From Tetragonia tetragonoides (lineage: Eukaryota > Streptophyta > Magnoliopsida > Caryophyllales > Aizoaceae): a stretch of 64,000 nucleotides of DNA. Every line of letters starts with the position of its first letter. Position 1 is the stretch's first letter. This document shows, one piece after another, positions 31,170 to 42,810 of the stretch. A program made the position numbers and the translations under genes. The stretch is taken from contig CM076154.1 of NCBI GenBank assembly GCA_038025085.1, positions 33,286,501 to 33,350,500 of the forward strand, read 5' to 3'. The notes beneath the pieces are model-generated. The model was given only the letters and a program-made list of their open reading frames with translations. It ran no database searches and had not been told where the DNA came from.

Positions 31170-34007
31170 ATGATTCGCCATGTCCGTCGTAGGGTTTCCT
31201 CATGGCCGGACCTCCCTTCGGAACTCCTTGAATCAATCGTCGATCACCTGAAAGCAAACACTGATGATATCCGTTCATTCCGCTGTGTCTGCAAGTGATG
31301 GCGATCCTCTATTTCTCCCCCTCCACTCATTCTTCATCCTCTCTTACCTCACAGAATCCCCTCCTTTACCTATCCCCCTAAATTCATAGCTCCTTCCACC
31401 CCTTATGTGGTCATCTCCACCTCTGTTTATCTCCTCCGCCCACCACTTCTCCGCCACTCCAGCAGCCCTGGTTGGCTGGTTGCTGTCGAGCAGTCGTGTC
31501 CCAAGAAAGTTCGCCTCTTCCACCCCCTCACGATGCTCCCCATTGAAACCCTCCCAGAAAGTTTCCCCAAAATTCTCCCTAACTTGTCCGCCCTTCAGAT
31601 CACCAAAGGCTTTAACTTCAGGTTCAGTGATTGCCTTACTCCCCTACTAAAGCGAAAGCCCAATGCATTTTGTGCCAATAAAGTGCTTTTTTGGCCAATG
31701 CCTTATTGTAGATCCCCACGCATTGGAACATACTCGCTCGTGGTGTTACATATACAGGGGATTTGGACTGCTTGCGATTAAGAGCGGAGTTTTGTAGTGC
31801 TTACAAAATAAGTTATGGCCATGTGAATAAGTTTGACGATATAGTCATTCCAAAGGGCAATCTTGTGGCAGTTGATCGTGCAGGGAGACTTTACGGGATT
31901 GAATACGGTAGGATGAAAGTCACGACTATATATGTTTCCCTCCCAACGTTCAAGGGATCTGGTGAGAGGAGGAAGCGATTGTTGTTCGACTCAGGCCTTG
32001 ATATGTTCTACTTGGTTGTCAGGGATCACGAGACCAAGGAGCTGACTTACTTCACGGTTTACCAACTGAACAGGGCAACAAATATGTGGAATAAGGTTAC
32101 GAGTTTGGGTGATTTGGTTTTGTTTGTGAATTTCGATAAATGTTTCTTTGTTCGAGCTCAGGATCTTCCTGGGTTTCAAGGGAACTGTATTGTTTTCCCT
32201 AAGGATTGCTTTCCCACTTGCAACGGAACAAATAATCCTGATGACTCCTTGTTTAAAGCAGCTGAGAATAATGAGTATTTTGAAGTCGGTGTGTATGAAT
32301 ATGGGAAGGGTAATAACTTCAAACTCATATCCGCTTGCCCTGGATTTTCTGATGCCTTGTGGCCTCCTCCACTATGGATTTCAGAAGATACGTCCACATC
32401 ACCCGAGAAAGTACAGAAATCCTTCCCAGATGTATGTGTTTTACTGTTTCACTGTCTACCATTCCTGCAAATTGGAGATGTATTACTTTGATTTTGGGTG
32501 TTCTGGTGAAGCAATAGGTTCTCAGTCCCTATTATTTTTGAGTCAAAACTGATCAACACTTTCAAATGAATTTGGGCAAGTAGTAGGTTCTCGATCATTG
32601 CATTAGTTACCATATTCAGATTATTCAAAGTATACTTGAAGCGTATGTATATTAAGGCCAGCTGATGTTTAGGAATTATAAACACTTCAGATGGAAAAAC
32701 ATGTCTTATCATTGGTCACATTCACAGATAATGAAAACTAGAATGAGGTCGTCTAGAAAGTTCAGATAAAATGAAGATTGTGGAGAGATGAAAATGAGGA
32801 ACGTAAATTGTCAATATAACTGTTAATGTAGCTGTAGTATAGCTTAAGGCAGAATACCAGTTCATTTTATTTCATGCTGTGTAATCACTTCTATTCACTA
32901 TCCAAGCAAAGTTATATAGTTCAAAGTATACTGGTATCTGATTTGAAGTTTGAGCTCTGACATTGGGATTAATCATTGTCAATTTTTCATCATCTGATAG
33001 CTTAGTGCATTTCTTACTACATAGAGGTATACTTCAGTAATTCTGCAAATTTATGTGCTTATATACTATTATGTGCTTTATTTGCATATAAAATACAAGT
33101 GCATACTAATTCGCTGTTTTACTCCGTATCTGTCATTCAGTCTTACTACCATGATAAATACAAATTTGTATGTGCCAAGCCAATTATGTATATCAATAAG
33201 CTTAAAAATTATAACATTGCTGAAAGACGATGAATGGAGAATGTGAATTCAAAAATATTCTTGTTTGTTTGATAAGGGAATACGCGCATCAGGAGGAAGA
33301 AGAGACACTGATCGATTCCCCAGTCCAACATGCTCCTGATTCGAGTTGCGATAAAGAAGTTTCTTCTGCTTTAGATGAACGAGAAGGTATTCTTTATGAT
33401 TTACCACTTCTACTACATAGACACTGTAATTTATATAACTTGAATCTAATTATAGTGCTTTGCTTCAGTCACTAAGACAGATACTATGTCTGCGGTTGCT
33501 TCAGTCACGGTATGGATCTGCACAGCTGCTGTGCTTTTCTTTCCTTCCTTTTCTTTGTAGTTTGTTGGGAAGTAATTTAGTGTATCAATGTTTTCAAGCA
33601 GCCCTCTATAGATGTTCATTCAACTGCGCAATTCCATTGTAGATGTGAGAACCAAATTAGTTCCTATCCTCCAGAAGATTTGGGCAAAGCATGGGGATAT
33701 ATTGGACGGTAGCATAGTCAGATACCGAGGCAATGTAGGTAGAGTCTTAGAGTCTCTTGCAGAGATGGTCCTCATGCTACTAAATAGCTCGGGGAGATTG
33801 CTGAATAATACTGAAGCGGATGATTTGAGAGTCGCCTTGCTTGATCTTCAACAAATGCGTTTCAAGGTAGACTGGTTGGTTCCCTTTGCTGAAAAGGCTT
33901 TAGCATGTCATGGAAACAAGCTCCCTGAAGAAAAACCGTCAGAGCTTGGGAAGACAGTGGATGTCTTGGGGCTACCTGAGTACTTAGGTGTTGACTCAGT
34001 AACTTAA
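31170..34007 (+). pseudogene. Locus C: F-box/DUF295 plus helical domain, disrupted
   Basis: Starts at ATG 31170. The F-box (W-P-D-L-P-S-E-L-L, F-R-C-V-C-K) is cut by TGA at 31296-31298 where locus B has CAA. The frame then runs open through the DUF295 start to about 31755, where one base is missing relative to B, and the rest of DUF295 continues at 31763-32431 (ending F-S-D-A-L-W-P-P-P-L-W). Candidate downstream exons: 33293-33386 (E-E-E-T-L-I-D-S), and 33602-34007 with the helical domain (V-P-I-L-Q-K-I-W-A-K-H-G-D-I, L-L-D-L-Q-Q-M-R-F-K-V-D-W-L-V-P). A third one-base loss near 33643-33647 precedes that domain, but from ATG 33612 the helical part is open. Three lesions make a full-length product unlikely. 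Confidence 0.78.
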
Positions 34008-35730
34008 ATTTTGTGATTTTGCGTTCACTTGATTTAAGTGTACTGTGTTTTTGAGGGGAAGATAGGCAGGTTTAGGGAACAGGGATTTTGATTACAATTG
34101 TTTTTTCATGTCTGATTTTTTAGTACATTTTCATGTCTGATTTTTAAGTACATTTGAACAAGATCAATTGTTTTGCGGCTTTTTCTTAATAATTGGAGAG
34201 AGATTTCCTTAGCCATTTTTGGTGTTGTTTTGTCGGTCATCTTACTCTTGAGTTTGTAACTTGCGCCTGCGTACTCCAATGTGCAAATGGAATTTGCCAA
34301 AGGGATTGAAAGTACAAGTTTATGTATTTGTTCCTGAGTAGGAACATGTTTTGGTAACTTCGTAAGCATCCTCCATATGTAAGCCTTCTGTATATGGTAT
34401 GTGGTGGAAGGAAAAGAAAAAAAAATAAGCATTTTCCTCAGCTAAATCGGATGGAAAAAAAGAACATGTGAAGTCTCTTAATAGTTAATGATAGTCACTC
34501 TCTCAATGAAACTTCATATCCAGAGAATGAGATATTTGTGTTGAGAAAATAAGAGCTACCATATACACGTTGGCTGTTGAAATGAGCTCAAGTGTAATTT
34601 GAATGAGAATGCAAATAATGCACATCCATGGCCAGCTGTCCCACCATTTGAGGTGCCTGCAAGCTAGCGCGGGGGATAGTCACTGTGATCGACGGTGGAT
34701 ACCCTTGGTCGTGAACCAAAAAAAATAAAACATAATGCATATCCAATTATGTCTCATCTAGCTTCTCTTTCAAGCACGAAACATCTGACTAATCACGATT
34801 CTCGACTGATGGCTTAACATTGCATATCTGGGGCTGAACCGGCTGCCAACTTGAGCAAAAGCCCTTTAAATTTAAAAGGACTGCACAAACGATTGCGAAA
34901 GCAGGCTCTGTGGCTCTGCGCTACATATCAGGCATAATCGCATATTATCCTAACAAGGATCTTTCTCTGCTAGTAGTCCCAGCGGTGATGCTCATGTACT
35001 GGACACCTGGTACGACGTATGATGTATCCAGTATAAACTTTGAAACTGGGAGGAACCAACCGAAGAGAGCTCGATCAGTATGGCAAAATTATTCAATCAA
35101 ACTCATAAGATTTTCTTACGAACAATTCAGTTGTGTTAGACACCTATGATTCAGAACAGGAAGCTCTAGTGAAGTTTCTAAAACTCTAGCTCCTCATCTG
35201 CGCAGCACACTGTACTGTGTTACTCAATTTTTAACAACTGCGACCGAAACTTTAAATACAACAAAGAAACATTTCAGAGTAGGAATAGCCAATAGGGGAA
35301 GGTAAATAATGCAACATGATGTACCATAGTCGTAGATAGCTGTAAACTCTAAGGTCTTCTGACAAATGGATTGAAGTGAATACATTTGATGAATGCACTA
35401 TATGCACAACTTAATCCACAACCAGTAGTATGATTGCTGATTATCAAAAACATGGCTGACATATATATATATAACGTTGCATCGATCGTCTAAATATTGC
35501 AGGCTCCAACAGCAGAAAAGCTACAATGATTTACCATCTTGTTAAGTATCCTGACCAATGATCTCATCTCTTTGACAGTGGACATCAATCTGTCAAGGGG
35601 GAAAGGGAGGGGGGCTATTATGATCTGAAGCACAAATGGTATTTTCATCCATCCATTATTCCATTCATCCTGTCCAACTGACATATACATTCATCACCAG
35701 ACCCTGGTGACAACAAAGCCGATAAAAATC
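34008..35730. other. Intergenic, 3' flank of C to copia element
   Basis: About 34780-34870 is related to the 3' flank of locus B. Open stretches at 34106-34432 (minus) and 34910-35149 (plus) have no recognised domain and are probably chance. A short (ta)n run is at 35460-35472. Confidence 0.4.
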
Positions 35731-36050
35731 TGTTGGTGCAAAGGGGGTAGTGCAGGGAGAAATGGAGAGAAAATGGATGTGACTGATCTGTATTTTGTTA
35801 TTGATGTTCTGGATTTTGTTGTGTTATAGCAATACCTTTGTCAGGAGCCTTTATATAAGGTGATACAGAAAATTCTAGAGAGAAACGATCTAGAAATTAG
35901 GTTGTTTAAGGTTGCATTAATGCCTAGGGTAATGGAAAGTCTCAAAAGACTTTTCATCTTCAACTTCATTAACTCCTTAGCTGCTGGATATTGCTGGACA
36001 CTTCTAGATTCTTTTTCAGATTTTTCTGATAAAACTCTCACATTCTAACA
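35731..36050 (-). repeat. 3' LTR of the copia element
   Basis: 320 bp; tgttggtgc...cattctaaca on the plus strand. Followed by a purine-rich minus-strand stretch (caatgaggag) acting as polypurine tract. Confidence 0.93.
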
Positions 36051-38271
36051 CTCCTCATTGAGAGTTTTTGCCACCACGCCAAGCTTGAATCTTAGGAACT
36101 CGAACCTGCCTTTTGGTAAGGCCTTAGTAAAGATGTCAGCAAGCTGAAATTCAGTTGGACAGTAGATTAGCTTCACTTCCTTTTCTTGTTCTGCATCTAG
36201 AACAACATGAAACTTCACCTTCATATGCTTGGTCTTGCTGTGACACACCGGATTCTTTGCAATAGCAATCGCGGATTTGTTGTCCAATAAGATTTCAGTG
36301 GCTTGGCTTTGCTTGCAGCCCATGTCTGCAAGTATCTTCATCGACCATACTGATTGGTTGACAGTTGCCGATGCAGCAACATATTCAGCTTCTGCGGTGG
36401 ATTGAGCTACCACCTCTTGTTTCTTTGAAATCCATGAAAATACTCCCGAGCCTAGTGAGAAAGCATAGCCAAGAGTGCTCTTCATGTCGTCAATCGAGCC
36501 TCCCCAATCGCTGTCAGAGTAGGCTATCATCTTAGGGTCGGAACAAGGTTGGAAAAGAATACCAAAATCAGAGGTGCCTCTCAAATATCTTAGTACTCTC
36601 TTTGGCAGCGCCCATGTGAACTTCACTAGGATCGCCCATGAATCTGGAGAGCAAGCTCGCAGCAAACATCAAATCGAGCCTTGTTGCTGTGAGGTACAAT
36701 AGGCTTCCGACTAAGCTTCTATATAGCCTTGCATCCACCTTTCTCTGACCATCAAACTTGGACAACTTTTCATTGACAACCAGGGGTGTAGCAACTGGCT
36801 TGCAATGCTCCATCTTGAACTTCTTTAAGATGTCTTGAGCGTATTTAGTTTTTGAGACAAAAATTCAATCTTCCGATTGATGGACTTCCATGCCTAAGAA
36901 GTAGTTCATTAAGCCCAAATCAACTATCTCGAATTTCTTTTTCATCTCCTCCTTAAATGCAAGGATCATCTCCGGGTTGTTCCCCGTGACAAGGAGATCA
37001 TCAACATAGAGTGATACCAAAAGAATATCCTTCTTGCCACACTTTTGTATGTATAGTGCGTGTTCATTTTTACTTCTCTTGAATCCTTGCTCAAAAAAGT
37101 AAGAATCGATCTTGCTATACCATGCTCTCAGGGCTTGTTTTAGGCCGTATAAAGCTTTTTTCAGTTTGTATACTTTATCTTCTTGACCTTTCACAACGAA
37201 CCCGAGAGGTTGCTCAATATAAATCTCCTCCTCAAGCTCTCCGTTGAGGAAGGCAGATTTAACATCAAGCTGAAATATTTGCCACTTCTCTTGCGCGGCT
37301 AAAGCTATAAGAATCCTCACCGTGTCACGTCTAGCCACTGGAGCGAAAGTATCTCCATAATCGATTCCAGCTTGTTGTGAGTAGCCTTTGACGAGTAATC
37401 TGGCCTTGTATTTGTTGATGGAGCCATCTGGGTTAAGCTTGATTTTGAAAACCCATTTTACACATATCACCTTTCGGTCTCTAGGTCTGTCAAAAAGCTC
37501 CCATGTTCCATTCTTCTCAATCATGTTTATTTCAATTTTCATAGCTTGCTGCCATTCTTCATGAGCTAATGCTTCTTCATAGTTTCCGGGCTCATCAAGG
37601 GCAAAATGACAGCTCTCACACAATTCGGGATCCAAATGAACAACTGGACATTCATCATATATTTGTGAGAGTGGTCTTTTACCTCGAGGGCCAGTTGCAT
37701 TGGCACTTGTAGATGGAGTTTCAGCTTCTACCGGAGATGAAATAGGTGTACAAGGAGCTAAATCCAAATCACCATTGTCACGATCAAGTTCTGGTTCCTC
37801 TTGTCCATGATCAGGGGGTTGCATGACATGAATCATTCTCCTTTCAACATTCTTCTCTTCCCGATTCCAGGTGGCATTCTCATCAATCTCCACATCTCTA
37901 CTTATCATGATCTTTTCGGCGCTTAAATTGAAAATTCTGTAGCCTTTGGACCGTGAATCATAGCCAAGGAAGATGCCTTTTTCAGCTTTAGCATCCAGCT
38001 TGCTCTTTTTTTGAGCTGGTATGTGAGTGTAACAGATTGAACCAAACACTCTCAAGTGCTTGGTTGTTGGCTTCTTACCGCTCCAGGCTTCAATTGTAGT
38101 TTTTCCTTGCGCCTTTGTGAGTAATCTGTTCAGCAAGTACACAGCTGTATGAGTAGCCTCTGCCCAGAATTTTCTCGGCATTCTCTTTTCCTCCAGCATG
38201 CATTTCGCCATTTCCACAACTGTTCTGTTTTTCCTTTCGGAAAACTCCATTTTGCTGTGGCGTATACCCAA
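36045..38271 (-). pseudogene. Copia integrase end, reverse transcriptase and RNase H
   Basis: Minus strand. 38271-36865 has the integrase end (F-S-E-R-K-N-R-T-V-V-E-M), a linker, then RT (W-V-F-K-I-K-L-N-P-D-G-S; Q-L-D-V-K-S-A-F-L-N-G; catalytic L-Y-V-D-D-L-L-V at about 36985). A TGA at 36862-36864 interrupts RT. 36813-36568 continues it (R-S-L-V-G-S-L-L-Y-L-T). After a frameshift near 36600 RNase H follows ([22 protein letters not shown]) to 36045. Confidence 0.92.
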
Positions 38272-39424
38272 CTGTTAGCTGATGCTCAATGCCTTCGTCT
38301 TCAAAGAATTGATTAAATTGTGACGAAGTGTATTCCTTCCCTCTGTCAGATCTGATTTTTTTTAGTTTGCAGCCACTTTGAGTTTCTGCAAGAGCTTTAA
38401 ACTTCTTGAAAATGCCAAAAACTTCAGACCTCTCCTTCATAAAATATACCCACGTCATCCGGCTAAAATCATCAATGAAAAGGAAAAAATACTTGTTTCT
38501 GGAAAGAGAGATAGTCTTGTGCGGTCCACAAACATCAGTATGGACAAGCTCTAGCTTTTCTTTTGCTCTCCAAACTTTCTCCTTTGGGAAAGGAAACCTA
38601 TGTTGCTTGCCTAGTTGACAAGGCTCACATAGGTCTTTGGTGAGAAAAATAGAAGGAAAGTCTCTTACCAAACCCTTCTTGTGAAGTTCATCAAGGGCAC
38701 GCAAATTGAAATGCCCGTACCGTCTATGCCATAACCAAGTGTCTTCAACACGAGCTTTATTTGCCACCTCCCCTGCATGATTCCACTTCAAAGGAAAACT
38801 TTTCTTTTCCATTTTGACTTTTGCAATTTTTTTCATGTGCGGATCAAAAATGGTACAATGATTATTCTTAAAAAGAACTGCGTAACCATTTATCATCATT
38901 TGGGGAACACTTAGAAAATTTTCATCAAGATCCGAGACTAGAAGAACATCATTTATGTACTTCGTACCTCTCTTTGTTTGGACTGCAATAGTGCCCTTGC
39001 CACTGGACTGAACAACATCCCCGTTTCCCATCCGAACTGGAACTTTGACAGATGAGTCGAGTTTGCAAAAAATGTCTGAATTGTTTGTCATGTGAGACGT
39101 GCAACCACTGTCAATTAACCATCTGTCATCACTGTTGTAAGTTGATGCTTGTCGTGCGCAAAACAGACGATCATCTTCTTGATTGCTATAAGAATAATGA
39201 GCCTCTGAAGTGGACTGTTGCCGCTGGTTTTGCCTTTTTTTTTGTCTACATTCCTTCTCAATGTGGCCAATTCGCTTGCAATAGTGATGTTTTGGCTTCC
39301 CTTTATGAAAGCAATCTTTCTCAAGATGATTACTCTTGCCGCAAATACCACATGGAGCGAATTTTCCCCTTGATTGTGGCTGCTCTTTCTTTTCCTTGCT
39401 CTGAAATTTTCCACAACCTTTCTT
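38090..39424 (-). pseudogene. Copia zinc knuckle, protease and integrase
   Basis: Same frame as gag, after the stop at 39425-39427. A CCHC knuckle (C-G-I-C-G-K-S-N-H-L-E-K-D-C) lies at about 39360, protease (W-L-I-D-S-G-C-T-S-H) at about 39110, GAG-pre-integrase (W-H-R-R-Y-G-H-F) at about 38720 and the integrase core (H-T-D-V-C-G-P; F-I-D-D-F-S-R; D-R-G-K-E-Y) at about 38560-38330. The frame is lost near 38245, where the neighbouring frame takes over. Confidence 0.9.
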
Positions 39425-40120
39425 CTAACTGCTGGAATATGATGGCTTTGGCTGGTGCTTTGACTGGAAAGCATCTTCTCCAGAACCTTCTGGCACTTTT
39501 CTGAATTTCTGCTCATGTGCAAGCAAAGAGCCTGTTAACTCAGTTACACTGAGTTTTGACAAGTCTTTTGATTCTTCAATAATGGTGACAATGGTATGGA
39601 ACCTGTCAGTCAAGGCTCCCAATATTTTCTGCACAATTCTTGAATCGGAGATGTCTTCTCCATAGATTTTCATCTGATTTACAACTTCCATAAATCTGGA
39701 AGTGTAATCTTTTAAAGCTTCATTCTCCTTCATCTTCATATTCTCAGAATCTTTCCTTAAGGTGTTGAGTCGCATATTCTGCATCTTCTCATCACCATGG
39801 AACTCCTCCTGGAGAATACTCCATGCCTCTTTCACAGTGAAAGCTCTCATTATTCTAGGAAAGATGGCGTCCGTGACAGCATCGAGTATGAAGGACAAAG
39901 CCTTGGCATCCTTCAAGTCATCGTCATTCAACTTCTTTAGTTGAGCTTCGGTGTATTCAGCTTCTTCTTTTCTTTCTTTGACTCCATTTTCCACTATCTC
40001 CCACAGTGCATTAGCTCTTAAAAAGAGTTTCATTTTTATGCACCAATAGTCATAGTTCTCTCCACCAAAAGACGGAGGTGCTGGCATTGAGATGGTAGAT
40101 GTAGAGGATGTTGAAATCAT
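39425..40120 (-). CDS. Copia gag
   Basis: 231 codons. Starts M-I-S-T-S-S-T-S, then F-G-G-E-N-Y-D-Y-W and a UBN2-type retrotransposon gag domain (E-A-W-S-I-L-Q-E-E-F; L-S-K-L-S-V-T-E-L). It ends at TAG 39425-39427, in frame with the zinc knuckle downstream, so the stop is a nonsense mutation that truncates what was one continuous gag-pol frame. Confidence 0.9.
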   Translation of the reverse strand: MISTSSTSTISMPAPPSFGGENYDYWCIKMKLFLRANALWEIVENGVKERKEEAEYTEAQLKKLNDDDLKDAKALSFILDAVTDAIFPRIMRAFTVKEAWSILQEEFHGDEKMQNMRLNTLRKDSENMKMKENEALKDYTSRFMEVVNQMKIYGEDISDSRIVQKILGALTDRFHTIVTIIEESKDLSKLSVTELTGSLLAHEQKFRKVPEGSGEDAFQSKHQPKPSYSSS

Positions 40121-40137
40121 ACTTCAACCTGACAGAA

Positions 40138-40350
<213 letters not shown>

Positions 40351-40384
40351 GGCCCCTTAAGATCTAAGGTGCTCTGATACCACT

Positions 40385-40706
40385 TGTTGGTGCAAAGGGG
40401 GTTTAGTGCAGGGAGAAATGGAGAGAAAATGGATGTGAACTGATCTGTATTTTGTTATTGATGTTCTGGATTTTGTTGTGTTACAGCAATACCTTGTCAA
40501 GAGCCTTTATATAAGGTGATACAGAAAATTCTAAAGAGAAATGATCTAGAAATTAGGTTGTTTAATGTTGCATTAATGCCTAGGGTAATGGAAAGTCTCA
40601 AAAGACTTTTCATCTTCAACTACATTAACTCCTTAGCTGCTGGATATTGCTGGACACTTCTAGATTCTTTTCCAGATTTTTCTGGTAAAACTCTCACATT
40701 CTAACA
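40385..40706 (-). repeat. 5' LTR of the copia element
   Basis: 322 bp; same termini as its partner, followed directly by target duplication aaatc and by the XLG pseudogene. Confidence 0.93.
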
Positions 40707-40746
40707 AAATCCTAATATCCTCCTTGGTCGATCTGATTGCCGCCTA

Positions 40747-42810
40747 ATGGCTTCTTTAGTGCCTGTGTCAATTAAATCAGAATGCCAATGTAAGCAATTT
40801 TCTCAAACTTCTCTGGATAACAATGATGATTATTGTGTTGATGGGTTTGTGGAAAATGGGGAATTGGATAGTTTTGTGGGAAAAAGGATGATGGGGTTGA
40901 GAGTTCAGGTACATTTTGGATGAGTTGTCTGAGAGTTCAGATATGTTGAAAATCCCTATTGATTATAAGGAGATTGAGGGTTTTCGAAATTATATGAACC
41001 CTGCTAAGTAGAATTCAAATGACCCTAGATTGACACCCAAGGGTTTTTCGATTGATATTTTGTGCGAGGATGAGGAGGCTTCTGATGGGGAAGCTCTTGA
41101 ATATAGGAGCTTATAGTGATAGTGATAGTGATAGTGATAGTGATAGTGATACTGATGAGGGGTTGGCGAATAAGGAAGTACGAACCGATGGTGGATAGTT
41201 ATGAGAGCATTGTACAGGAGAGGTGTGTGGCTGTAAAACCAGCCAAGAGGGGGTTGTGTTATCATTGCCATAGAGGTCATCGGTTCTCTGACAAGGAAGT
41301 GTGTATTGTTTGTGATGCGAAGTATTGTAAAAGTTGTGTTGTCAAAGCAATGGCCTGGGGCCGATGCCAGAGGGAAGAAAATGTCTTGCTTGCATTGGTT
41401 CTCGTTTTGATGAGTCGAAAAGGCACATGCTTGGAAAGTGTTTGTGGATGGTTAAAAGGGTTGTTTTTAGAATCTGAGGTGAAACAAATATTGGAGACTG
41501 AACTGTCTTGTCCTGCTAATCAGCTACAATCATATCATATTTTGGTAAATGGAATCCCTTTAAGCATGGAGGAGCTGGTGTCATTGAGGAGATGCCCCCA
41601 ATCTACCGAGGAATAAGAAGAAAAAAAACATGACAAACATGGCTTGTTTTGAATTTACCATACCATAACACCAGTTCCTCTCGTGGAGCTACGTTTATAA
41701 TTGTATTTACGAATGGGTTGTTTACGTTAGACCTTTGATCGGATACCATAACACCAGTTCCTCTCGTGGAGCTACGTTTATAATTGTAATTACGGAGGGG
41801 TTGTTTAAGTTAGACCTTTGATCAGAAATGCAATTGGTTTTCCACTACTTTACAACAAAAAAGAACAACATAAAACTTTAATGAACTGTTTTGTCATTGA
41901 CTATTGAATCAGAGCTGCAAAAAATTGCCAATGACGACTTCCAGAAATGAGAAAGTTACTTGTTTTGAATCAATAGTCATAACTAAACTATTGAGTTCAA
42001 TCTTCTGCTTCTGAAAATATTCGTGCGATTTGGCTTTATTTTCTCAGTATTTTGTTTTCCCTACAGACGGAATTGGTACTTATAATGCAGAAAGGGTGAA
42101 AGCTTCTGTGCAGTATCTTATCATTGCAAACTCCCGGAGGGAAGTCGAACGATGTGGTTGATGGAGTGCTCCCAGAGTACCTAGATCAAATACTTCGCAT
42201 TCTTCAAATTCCTTATAGTAGCGGCACTGATGAATCACAGACAAGTACTGTTTAAGCAGGTTCGATATTTGCCTATCACTTTAAAAAAGTTTTCTGTGGA
42301 ACATTCATATGGCCAAGCTAAGGGCTTCCAAACACATCGTAAGCTAAAGCTGTTCTGACGAACAACCAACCCGCAATAGACAGTCAACTGATCAGCCTCG
42401 CCCTTCAGGTAAATTTAAGGATGGCCTATTATCTAAGCCAACCTTGTGGTTTCATACTTCTTTATTCCCATAGCTCTAGTTTCTCCGTTTTTTTTCCTCC
42501 TTCGCTACGCTTATCTTTAAATTTACTGCAAAGTGCTAATAGTTGGTTGAAGCATTTTCGACATTCCATGATTCCCATCCAAGACAGTTTAGTATTTTAA
42601 TTTGCCTTTCTGATCTGCAGCTACACCTAGTGAGATTCAAGATACGACCGAGTATACTGCTGGGTCGAGGTTGAAGAATTTTTTGGACTACCTCATCAAA
42701 TCATGGTGTTAATTGTGGAAGGATGCAGCTACTAAAGCTACATATGGCAGAAGAGATGATCAACTAGAGAGCTACCTAGAGTTGCCAGCTATTTCTTGGA
42801 TAAGGTAATA
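40747..42810 (+). pseudogene. Extra-large G protein (XLG) fragment
   Basis: 40747-40920 encodes a possible N-terminus. 41100-41616 encodes the cysteine-rich segment typical of XLG proteins (L-C-Y-H-C-H-R-G-H-R-F, K-E-V-C-I-V-C-D-A-K-Y-C-K-S-C-V) and the following V-N-G-I-P-L-S-M-E-E-L. Near 41360 the frame shifts: the next segment (R-K-C-L-A-C-I-G-S-R-F-D-E-S-K-R) is read in a neighbouring frame and then returns. A later exon at about 42650-42810 shows L-W-K-D-A-A-T-K-A-T-Y-G-R-R and then R-V-A-S-Y-F-L in another frame, matching the helical region of the XLG G-alpha domain. Nothing of the nucleotide-binding loops was seen. XLGs are plant atypical G-alpha proteins in immune and developmental signalling; this copy is dead. 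Confidence 0.8.
41661..41826. repeat. 83-bp direct tandem duplication
   Basis: taccataacaccagttcctc begins at 41661 and again at 41744; the two units differ at only a few bases. Confidence 0.9.

Noticed and set aside
34106..34432. Minus-strand 108-codon frame after locus C
   Set aside because: No similarity recognised; T/A-rich and lies over the 3' flank of C.
39052..39504. Plus-strand cysteine-rich protein
   Set aside because: It is the opposite strand of the copia zinc-knuckle and protease region.
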